From positions 1-23,635 of the IMG/VR virus record IMGVR_UViG_3300020408_000039: a DNA stretch of 23,635 bases. One strand, 5' to 3'. Below the pieces are notes generated by a model. The model saw only the letters and a program-made list of their open reading frames with translations, was not told the DNA's origin and made no database searches. The position numbers and the translations under genes are program-made. This stretch comes from a virus. Positions 7,365-12,907 of the stretch are shown one piece after another (position 1 is the first letter of the stretch; every line of letters begins with the position of its first letter).

Positions 7365-7606
7365 CGATTTACACCGTCAATAAAATACAAGAACCTAAGA
7401 AACCAGAGGAAGAACCTCCAAAGGAATCTAAAGTTCCAGAGGTCACACCAGAACAGGTGGGAGCATTTATTGGCGAACTAATTCTAACTCCTTTAGTATT
7501 AATGTTTGCTTGGAACTTTACTATCCCTGCTTTGTTTGGATTGACAACTATATCTTTCTTACAAGCATTTGGACTTCTTATAATCGCTAGATGTTTTCGA
7601 CAATGA
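7361..7606 (+). CDS. Membrane protein with Pro/Glu/Lys-rich N-terminus, 81 aa
   Basis: The start at ATG 7361 is chosen because it forms ATGA with the previous stop; an in-frame ATG at 7307 would only add a Lys-rich stretch already coding in the other frame. Residues about 1-38 are Pro/Glu/Lys-rich and probably disordered in the cytoplasm. Two hydrophobic segments follow (LILTPLVLMFAWNF and LTTISFLQAFGLLIIARCF), probably a membrane hairpin. The function is unknown. It ends in an ATGA junction with thyX. Confidence 0.7.
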   Translation: MTIYTVNKIQEPKKPEEEPPKESKVPEVTPEQVGAFIGELILTPLVLMFAWNFTIPALFGLTTISFLQAFGLLIIARCFRQ

Positions 7607-8334
7607 CCAGTACAATGAAACCTCTGTCTCACGCATCAGTGTGCCTCGTAAGCACAACACCTGACGCTGAGAAAACAATAGGATATATCGCAAGAGTATC
7701 TAATCCTAATAATCAAGACAATCCTAAAGTTGAAAAACTATTAGAGTATTGTATTAAGCACGGTCACTGGTCTGTATTTGAGCAAGCAACTATGACTCTT
7801 GAAATTAATACAACAAGAGCAATCGCTGCACAGATACTAAGACACCGTTCATTTACTTACCAAGAATTTTCTCAAAGATATGCAGATACAAATCTGTTGA
7901 CAGATAAAATTCCTGTACCAGATCTACGTCGTCAAGATGATAAGAATCGTCAAAATTCTATTGATGATCTTGATCCTGTGGAAGTAGGTAAAATGAATCA
8001 CATTGTTGAAGAGTTATTTAAAGATGCTCAGGATGTATATGCTATGCTATTAAAGAAAGGTGTAGCAAAAGAGTGTGCGAGATTTGTATTGCCACTGGCA
8101 ACACCGACTCGTATCTATATGACAGGTTCACTTCGTTCTTGGATACATTATATCGAACTACGAACTGGACACGGTACACAGAAAGAGCATATGGACATTG
8201 CAAAGTTATGCAAAGATCACTTTGTTTGTAACTTCCCTACTATTTCTAGAGCACTAGGATGGTGTAAGGAAGATTGTGATTGTCCCGAAGAAGACTACTG
8301 GCGAGACCTCCAACCTTGTCTCAGAATAGACTAA
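7603..8334 (+). CDS. thyX: FAD-dependent thymidylate synthase ThyX
   Basis: The ThyX signature RHR-x7-S is present in RHRSFTYQEFSQRYA, with HWSVFEQATMTLEI and TRAIAAQILRHR before it and a C-terminal ELRTGHGTQKEHMDIA that fits the dUMP/FAD site. The enzyme makes dTMP from dUMP with methylenetetrahydrofolate and reduced FAD, supplying thymidine for phage DNA. The start at 7603 (ATGA junction) gives 243 aa; ATG 7591 and ATG 7615 are alternatives. The length is normal for the family. Cyanophages commonly carry thyX instead of the T4 td gene. Confidence 0.95.
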   Translation: MTSTMKPLSHASVCLVSTTPDAEKTIGYIARVSNPNNQDNPKVEKLLEYCIKHGHWSVFEQATMTLEINTTRAIAAQILRHRSFTYQEFSQRYADTNLLTDKIPVPDLRRQDDKNRQNSIDDLDPVEVGKMNHIVEELFKDAQDVYAMLLKKGVAKECARFVLPLATPTRIYMTGSLRSWIHYIELRTGHGTQKEHMDIAKLCKDHFVCNFPTISRALGWCKEDCDCPEEDYWRDLQPCLRID

Positions 8335-8525
8335 TGTACACACTCTATACTTTTTTGTTAGTTGTAATGCTCATCGCTATCACAGATGGGTTTGATCCGT
8401 TCTACAAATTTGTAGACTACGTGAAACTAGAACTAAAGTATGCTATAATACGAACACGACTTAACTTAATTAATGTTCAAGTCAGATACATCAGACACAA
8501 AACTAAAAAACTAAGAAAACATTAA
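8334..8525 (+). CDS. Small single-pass membrane protein, 63 aa
   Basis: ATG 8334 overlaps the thyX stop by one base (TAATG); an in-frame ATG at 8280 lies wholly within thyX and was not used. Residues about 2-19 form a membrane helix (YTLYTFLLVVMLIAITDG), and the rest is basic (RHKTKKLRKH at the end), so the tail should be cytoplasmic. I recognise no family. Its TAA overlaps the next ATG (TAATG at 8523-8527). Confidence 0.6.
   Translation: MYTLYTFLLVVMLIAITDGFDPFYKFVDYVKLELKYAIIRTRLNLINVQVRYIRHKTKKLRKH
8441..8449 (+). promoter_or_regulatory. Weak candidate extended -10 promoter
   Basis: TGCTATAAT (8441-8449) is a full extended -10 inside the end of the 63-aa membrane gene, about 75 bp before the FmdB-like gene. 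No convincing -35 lies at the right distance. In AT-rich DNA this can occur by chance. Confidence 0.28.
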
Positions 8526-8755
8526 TGCCCTCATACGATTTTAAAAACAAGGAAACTGGTGAGATTATCGAGTTAAAAATGTCTATGACAGAACTCGATA
8601 AATACAAAGACGAGCATCCAGAAATGGAAAGGTATTTTGGTAATCAAGCACCTGCAACAATGTATGGTAAACCAAAACAATCTGATGGATTTAAAGAAGT
8701 AATGTCTAAAATCCAAGCAGAACATCCTGCTGCTAATTTGTCAAACTACACTTAA
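8525..8755 (+). CDS. FmdB-like small protein without zinc cysteines, 76 aa
   Basis: The N-terminus MPSYDFKNKETGEIIE resembles the start of FmdB-type zinc-ribbon proteins (MP-Y-(Y/F)-...). The Cys pairs that hold zinc in that family are absent: there is no Cys in the protein. The middle (SMTELDKYKDEHPEMERYFG) matches the form I know from cyanomyophages. The function is unknown; the family is often called regulatory on weak evidence. It lies between a membrane gene (TAATG overlap) and phoH, two bases downstream. Confidence 0.65.
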   Translation: MPSYDFKNKETGEIIELKMSMTELDKYKDEHPEMERYFGNQAPATMYGKPKQSDGFKEVMSKIQAEHPAANLSNYT

Positions 8756-8757
8756 TT

Positions 8758-9510
8758 ATGCCTGTCAAAAAGCGAAAGACAACATCTCAAAACAACAGCA
8801 GAAGTGCTAAATTTATGAGAAGAAAGAAACCTATCAATATGGATCACCTCAAGGTGATCGAACCCATTGGGGACAACCAAGAGATAGTCTTCAAGTCTTA
8901 TGCTGAAGGAAAGAATCTAGTTTTACACGGTGCTGCGGGTACTGGTAAGACTTTTATTAGTTTGTACTTAGCACTCAAAGAAGTGTTAGAACCTACTACT
9001 CCATATGAGAAAGTATATATGGTTAGATCTCTCGTACCTACGAGAGAGATTGGTTTTCTACCTGGAGATCACGAGGACAAGTCAAACTTATATCAAATAC
9101 CATACAAAAATATGGTAAAGTATATGTTTCAGATGCCAGATGATGCTGCGTTTGAAATGTTGTACGACAATTTAAGATCACAGGAGACAATATCCTTTTG
9201 GTCTACATCATTCATACGTGGAACGACATTAGATAATTGTGTAATAATCGTTGATGAGTTCAGTAACTTGAACTTTCACGAATTAGATAGTATAATAACT
9301 CGTGTTGGTCAGAATGCTAAGATTATTTTCTCAGGTGACTACACACAATCTGATTTGATTAAAAGCAATGAACGTAATGGAGTCTTAGACTTTATGAAGA
9401 TCTTGCAAACGATGCCATCATTTGATACGGTTGAATTTGGCATAGAAGATATTGTTAGATCAGGACTCGTAAGAGAATACTTAATTTCAAAGGTGAATCT
9501 TGGTCTCTAA
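8758..9510 (+). CDS. phoH: PhoH-like P-loop ATPase
   Basis: This 250-aa protein has Walker A GAAGTGKT (residues 58-65) in the PhoH context NLVLHGAAGTGKTFISLYLA and Walker B CVIIVDEFSNL (residues 161-171), followed by the sensor-like KIIFSGDYTQSD. PhoH proteins are ATPases related to the N-terminal half of superfamily 1 helicases. They are phosphate-starvation-linked in bacteria and near-universal in marine phages, with a likely role in RNA or phosphate metabolism. The first ~28 residues are basic and probably flexible. The gene contains an inverted repeat near its start. The next gene's TTG start lies inside its last codons. Confidence 0.92.
   Translation: MPVKKRKTTSQNNSRSAKFMRRKKPINMDHLKVIEPIGDNQEIVFKSYAEGKNLVLHGAAGTGKTFISLYLALKEVLEPTTPYEKVYMVRSLVPTREIGFLPGDHEDKSNLYQIPYKNMVKYMFQMPDDAAFEMLYDNLRSQETISFWSTSFIRGTTLDNCVIIVDEFSNLNFHELDSIITRVGQNAKIIFSGDYTQSDLIKSNERNGVLDFMKILQTMPSFDTVEFGIEDIVRSGLVREYLISKVNLGL
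8842..8859 (+). repeat. Inverted repeat in the 5' part of phoH
   Basis: GATCACCT (8842-8849) and AGGTGATC (8852-8859) are perfect 8-bp arms separated by two bases. As RNA they form a 7-bp stem with a TCAA tetraloop. The repeat begins one base after an in-frame internal ATG (8839-8841), so it could affect internal initiation or serve as a protein site. It may also be chance codon choice. Confidence 0.4.
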
Positions 9511-10180
9511 AACTGTATTTAAAACTGTAGGTCCTCCAAAACCTATTAATGAAATAAATTCTGTGACAAAGAAGTCTGGTTTAAGACTCTATGAAGTTGC
9601 AGAGAACAAATGGTATCCTTCTATCACGACTATTACAAGTCATCGTAAGAAGGATTCTATTATTAAATGGAGAAAACGTGTCGGTGAAAAGCAAGCAACA
9701 AAAATTTCAACTGCTGCTGCATCACGTGGCAATAAGTTTCATAGTATGGTAGAATGTTATTTGAAGAACGAACCAGTTGCATTCGATGAAACTAATCCTC
9801 TTGCTACTTATCTTTTTCAGTCCTCCCGTGAGGAACTTAATAGGATCAATAACATACACCTTCTGGAGAGTTGTCTCTTCAGTGATTATCTACGCATTTC
9901 TGGTCGCGTTGACTGCATAGCAGAGTTTGACGGTGAACTATCTGTCATTGACTTTAAAACGTCAACGAAACCTAAGAAAGAAATGTGGATTGAAAATTAC
10001 TTCGTTCAAGAAACTGCTTACGCAGTTATGTACTATGAAAGATGTGGTGTTCCTATCAACAAGATCGTTACTATTGTTGCAGTAGAAGATGGTACTGTTC
10101 AAGTCTTTGAAAAGAATCCTGATCACTACTATGACCTTCTTAGATCTTATATCGATGACTTTATGTCTACAATCAAATGA
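9500..10180 (+). CDS. PD-(D/E)XK exonuclease (RecB/MGME1-like)
   Basis: The 226-aa product shows the nuclease core in order: RGNKFHSMVE (helix motif with His, about 77-86), GRVD (135-138), VIDFKTSTK (149-157, with Asp151 and Lys153 as the D-x-K pair) and QETAY (170-174). This pattern is typical of RecB-family and MGME1-like single-strand exonucleases that act in DNA processing or recombination. The start is TTG 9500, supported by AAGGTGA (9490-9496) just upstream and by the lack of any early ATG. It overlaps phoH by 11 nt and joins gp33 by ATGA. Confidence 0.88.
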   Translation: MVSKTVFKTVGPPKPINEINSVTKKSGLRLYEVAENKWYPSITTITSHRKKDSIIKWRKRVGEKQATKISTAAASRGNKFHSMVECYLKNEPVAFDETNPLATYLFQSSREELNRINNIHLLESCLFSDYLRISGRVDCIAEFDGELSVIDFKTSTKPKKEMWIENYFVQETAYAVMYYERCGVPINKIVTIVAVEDGTVQVFEKNPDHYYDLLRSYIDDFMSTIK

Positions 10181-10422
10181 AAGAATTTAAAGACAAATTT
10201 ATGACACAAGCGAAATTCTCAGGAATGGTAGAGGAAGTTGTCAAGAATAGCAATGGACTTACCAACTACATTGATGCAGTTGTAGTTGTCTGCGATGAAT
10301 ACGACATCGAGATTGAAACTGTAAACAAATTAATTTCTCGTCCACTTAAAGACAAAATTAAATACAATGCACAACAATTAAATTACGTTAAAAAAACTAG
10401 CAGAGGAGTATTACCATTATGA
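10177..10422 (+). CDS. 33: Late-transcription co-activator gp33
   Basis: The 81-aa product is small and mixed-charge, with the pattern TNYIDAVVVVCDEYDIEIET, VNKLISRPLKDKIKYNAQQLN and YVKKT near the end, matching cyanomyophage gp33. In T4, gp33 binds the RNA polymerase beta flap and links it to the sliding clamp gp45, so that polymerase carrying the late sigma gp55 starts at late promoters. Its presence fits the T4-like late promoter sequences in this window. It lies upstream of gp32, as in T4, and is coupled at both ends by ATGA. Confidence 0.85.
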   Translation: MKEFKDKFMTQAKFSGMVEEVVKNSNGLTNYIDAVVVVCDEYDIEIETVNKLISRPLKDKIKYNAQQLNYVKKTSRGVLPL

Positions 10423-10760
10423 CACAACCATTTTACGAGTCGGATGTAATCAAAGAAGAGTTGGAAAATATGCAACAACTCTATAAAGATTTGTATGATC
10501 TTTCTGTTAGATTTCCTTTGATGAAACCAGAGGAAAAGAAAGAACACATTGTAAAAACATTAGAACTTATTGCTAAACAAAAGATCTTCTACGGTAGGTT
10601 ACAGTTGATGGCATTAGAAGATCAAGAGGCAGCAGAAGTCAAGATTCGTATAGATCAAATGACTGAAATCTATAGTGGTGGTAAGCAAATTCAAGAAGTC
10701 TTAGAAGATATGGAGAAACGCTTACACTCTTGGAGAAGGGAACTTGACGCACATAAATAA
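10419..10760 (+). CDS. DUF1825 family protein, 113 aa
   Basis: This helical protein begins FYESDVIKEELENMQQLYKD and continues with a long charged helix region (KPEEKKEHIVKTLELIAKQK), matching the cyanobacterial DUF1825 family in pattern and length. That family is almost limited to cyanobacteria and their phages, so the gene was probably gained from a host; its function is unknown. It sits between gp33 and gp32, the slot T4 uses for the helicase loader gp59. It is much shorter than gp59 (217 aa), and I see no sequence reason to call it a loader. Confidence 0.8.
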   Translation: MTQPFYESDVIKEELENMQQLYKDLYDLSVRFPLMKPEEKKEHIVKTLELIAKQKIFYGRLQLMALEDQEAAEVKIRIDQMTEIYSGGKQIQEVLEDMEKRLHSWRRELDAHK

Positions 10761-10762
10761 TT
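10753..10762 (+). promoter_or_regulatory. Candidate late promoter for gene 32 (ATAAATAATT)
   Basis: ATAAATAATT, preceded by C, covers the stop of the DUF1825 gene. It contains the T4 late core ATAAATA and the shared 10-mer (A/C)TAAATAA(C/T)T. A start 5-8 nt downstream would place the RNA 5' end at the base of the gene 32 leader pseudoknot. Confidence 0.55.
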
Positions 10763-10765
10763 ATG

Positions 10766-10792
10766 TTACCCTTATGGGGTAGTAAAAACATA
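10766..10792 (+). promoter_or_regulatory. Candidate H-type pseudoknot in the gene 32 mRNA leader
   Basis: Stem 1: TACCC (10767-10771) pairs with GGGTA (10777-10781), and T10766-G10782 adds a wobble pair. Stem 2: TATG (10773-10776), in the loop of stem 1, pairs with CATA (10789-10792). Loop 1 is one nucleotide (T10772). The second loop is 6-7 nt and A-rich (10783-10788). These are the proportions of the T2/T4 gene 32 pseudoknot. The 26 bases from 10793 to the ATG contain one G, fitting an unstructured gp32 loading tract. Stem 2 is short (4 bp), so folding needs proof. Confidence 0.6.
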
Positions 10793-10818
10793 CAACACAC
10801 AAAAACAACAGACTAATT

Positions 10819-11760
10819 ATGTCATTCGCAAGTTTAAAAAAATCATCTGGTAACTTTGCATCTCTTACAAAAGAGATCAACAAAATGAACAGTAAAGGAA
10901 ACAAATCTGACGAACGTTTCTGGAAACCAGGTGTTGACAAGTCAGGAAATGGTTTTGCTATCATTCGTTTTGTACCACCACAAGGAGAGAGTGAACTCCC
11001 TTGGGCACAGGTTTGGAGTCACGCATTCCAAGGACCTGGTGGTTGGTTTATTGAAAATTCTTTGACTACTTTAGGTAAGAAGTGCCCTATTAGTGCACAC
11101 AATTCTATGCTTTGGAATAGTGGAAAAGAATCAGACAAAGAGATAGCACGTAAGCAAAAGAGAAAACTTTCTTACTATACAAACATCTACGTTATCAAAG
11201 ACCCTCTGAATCCAGAGAATGAAGGTCAAGTATTCTTATACAAATTTGGTAAACGTATCTTTGATAAACTTACTGCACGTATGCAACCAGATGAGAATGA
11301 TTACGATCCACAACCCGCAATCAATCCATTTGACCTTTGGAAAGGTGCAGACTTTAAATTAAAGATCAAACAGGTTGCAGGTTACTGGAACTATGATGAC
11401 TCATCATTCAATTCACCTAGCACATTAGGTAACTTTGATGACTCTAAGTTAGAGGAGATTTATAACAGTAGTTACTCTCTAAAGGAGTTTACTGATGAAT
11501 CTAATTTCAAAACTTATGAGGAGTTGGAGGAACGTCTTAAGACAGTTCTTGGACAGTCAGTTCAACCAACCTCATTCGACACAGACAAATACGATCACGC
11601 ACCAAGTATCACAGAAACCCCTGTTCCAAACACAAATTGGAAGGAAGAGGTTGAGTCGTTCTCAGCAACAAAAACTGCTGCGTCTGCAACAACTCCTGCT
11701 GCTAAAGAGGAGGAGGACGATGCGTTAAGTTTCTTCCAGAAACTCGCAGAGGAAGATTAA
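10819..11760 (+). CDS. 32: Single-stranded DNA-binding protein gp32
   Basis: This 313-aa protein (T4: 301) shows the gp32 plan. It has a basic N-terminal domain for cooperativity (MSFASLKKSSGNFASLTKEI), an OB-fold core (FWKPGVDKSGNGFAIIRFVP, then AQVWSHAF) and an acidic C-terminal tail (AAKEEEDDALSFFQKLAEED) for partner proteins. It coats ssDNA during replication and recombination. The T4 zinc site (His64, Cys77, Cys87, Cys90) is not complete: only His68 and Cys89 have plausible counterparts and there is no other Cys, so it probably binds no zinc. The start has no strong Shine-Dalgarno but follows a pseudoknot and an open leader, as expected for autogenous control. Confidence 0.95.
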   Translation: MSFASLKKSSGNFASLTKEINKMNSKGNKSDERFWKPGVDKSGNGFAIIRFVPPQGESELPWAQVWSHAFQGPGGWFIENSLTTLGKKCPISAHNSMLWNSGKESDKEIARKQKRKLSYYTNIYVIKDPLNPENEGQVFLYKFGKRIFDKLTARMQPDENDYDPQPAINPFDLWKGADFKLKIKQVAGYWNYDDSSFNSPSTLGNFDDSKLEEIYNSSYSLKEFTDESNFKTYEELEERLKTVLGQSVQPTSFDTDKYDHAPSITETPVPNTNWKEEVESFSATKTAASATTPAAKEEEDDALSFFQKLAEED

Positions 11761-11774
11761 TAGTTTGATACCCT

Positions 11775-12374
11775 ATGATGCACGAGTTATTTCCAACTCC
11801 TGTCTTTGAAGAAAATATTGGGGTGCCAGAAGGCACCCTTTCTATTCTCGATACAATGGAGTGGGACAGGTTTGAAACCAAAAGTATTACAAAAGAAAAA
11901 AATATTTTAAACTTTCTACCTTCTGTTTACAACAGGATACAGAAGCAGATAGAAGACTGGTGCTACAATACATTACTCATCAAGACTACAAATGAACTAG
12001 AGATAGTAAGATCTTGGGCAGCATCACATAAAACTGGAGACAGTTGTGATTGGCATTCACATACTAATGCTGTAATGAGTGGTGTTTACTATATAATGTG
12101 TAACCCTGACAGTGGAAGGTTGTTCTTTAACAAGGGAGCACATTATCAGAACTGTTTTGTTCCTACATTGGAACCAGACACAGTAGGATTTGTTCCTGCA
12201 ACTGCCAAACAATTTTCTATACTACCCGAACCTGGAACTCTGTTGATGTTTCCATCACAGTTAGTACACAGGGCAGAACGCAACCAGTCTACAAACTGGC
12301 GACTATGTATTGCATATGATGTGTTCATTCGTGGTAGAATAGGTACAGATCACGGTAATGAAGTTACATTATGA
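11775..12374 (+). CDS. 2OG-Fe(II) oxygenase, TIGR02466-like (second copy)
   Basis: This 199-aa protein starts like the family (ELFPTPVFEENIG) and keeps the iron and 2-oxoglutarate residues: WHSHTNAVMSGVYY (proximal His), FPSQLVHRAERNQS (distal His) and the Arg of WRLCIAYDV. A substrate cannot be read from sequence. It is the second member of the family in the window, and overall identity to the copy at 4281 looks low outside the motifs. The start is ATG 11775 or 11778. A gp32-type terminator hairpin lies inside codons about 16-22, so transcripts from gene 32 must read through it to express this enzyme. It is ATGA-coupled to the next gene. Confidence 0.85.
   Translation: MMHELFPTPVFEENIGVPEGTLSILDTMEWDRFETKSITKEKNILNFLPSVYNRIQKQIEDWCYNTLLIKTTNELEIVRSWAASHKTGDSCDWHSHTNAVMSGVYYIMCNPDSGRLFFNKGAHYQNCFVPTLEPDTVGFVPATAKQFSILPEPGTLLMFPSQLVHRAERNQSTNWRLCIAYDVFIRGRIGTDHGNEVTL
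11821..11847 (+). terminator. Terminator-like hairpin after gene 32, inside the oxygenase ORF
   Basis: GGGTGCC (11821-11827) pairs perfectly with GGCACCC (11832-11838) around an AGAA tetraloop and is followed by TTTCTATT, a modest U-rich tail. It lies 60 bp after the gp32 stop. T4 gene 32 also has a terminator close behind it. The tail is weak, so partial termination is likely. Confidence 0.6.
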
Positions 12375-12661
12375 AACTCTTTCCTTTAATGCTTGTAGCA
12401 GCAATCGCTACACCTCAAGTTGCATCAGCACATACTAGACTAAAAAGCGGAGAATTTGAAGTCGAACCTTCTCATTGTGCTTTTGATAAGACATTTGAAA
12501 AGTGGAACTGTTGGTATCGTCCTGCACCCAGACCAGAATGGGGAGATTATCATCACCATCACTACGGTTGGGTACCAAGAGTACCATACTTCAGACCAAA
12601 TGAGCACAACGAACACGGAGTTCCCTGTTACATTTACAAAGACGATAACTGGTGTTTTTAA
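12371..12661 (+). CDS. Secreted or periplasmic His/Cys-rich small protein, 96 aa
   Basis: A clear signal peptide (MKLFPLMLVAAIATPQVASA, residues 1-20) ends in an A-S-A cleavage site, giving a mature protein of about 76 residues. The mature part has four Cys (in SHCAF, WNCWY, PCYIY and NWCF), enough for two disulphides, and a HHHH run followed by Tyr and Trp residues, which could bind metal. The lack of Lys-rich or membrane segments fits a periplasmic or released protein. I recall similar small exported proteins in cyanophages but no function. It is coupled by ATGA to the 2OG oxygenase and followed directly by another gene. Confidence 0.72.
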   Translation: MKLFPLMLVAAIATPQVASAHTRLKSGEFEVEPSHCAFDKTFEKWNCWYRPAPRPEWGDYHHHHYGWVPRVPYFRPNEHNEHGVPCYIYKDDNWCF

Positions 12662-12907
12662 ATGAAACTAATCGACGGATGCTACTCTCTCAAACTAGAA
12701 TGTGCATTGAGAGGGTTGGGATTTGTCGATGTTAATCAATGGAAAGTAATAGCAAGAGCAGGTATATTTTTTGTTGAACCAATAGGAATCCCAGAGGACC
12801 CTGATGCGGATCTTCTGGGATTTTTAGTGACTATTCCTTATGCTTCGTGGAAGAGACCAAGATTAAAAGATACTGCTAAAAAAGCGTTGGACTACTGTTT
12901 GGATTAG
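12662..12907 (+). CDS. Protein of 81 aa, unknown, with embedded terminator
   Basis: ATG 12662 follows the previous stop without a gap. The sequence looks like a small folded protein (YSLKLECALRGLGFVDVNQW, then two beta-like segments and a C-terminal helix KDTAKKALDYCLD) and has no recognised family. Codons about 42-55 form a strong terminator hairpin with a U5 tail, so most full-length message would need read-through, or the terminator may end part of the upstream unit. It is the last plus-strand gene before the minus-strand baseplate genes, and its stop overlaps the gp53 stop by three bases. Confidence 0.6.
   Translation: MKLIDGCYSLKLECALRGLGFVDVNQWKVIARAGIFFVEPIGIPEDPDADLLGFLVTIPYASWKRPRLKDTAKKALDYCLD
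12787..12825 (+). terminator. Strong intrinsic terminator inside the 81-aa ORF
   Basis: AATCCCAGA (12787-12795) pairs perfectly with TCTGGGATT (12814-12822); three further pairs (GGA with TCT, one wobble) extend the stem inward around a 12-nt loop. The 3' arm runs into TTTTT (12821-12825). It would stop plus-strand transcription before it collides with gp53/gp48 transcription from the other strand. Confidence 0.75.
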
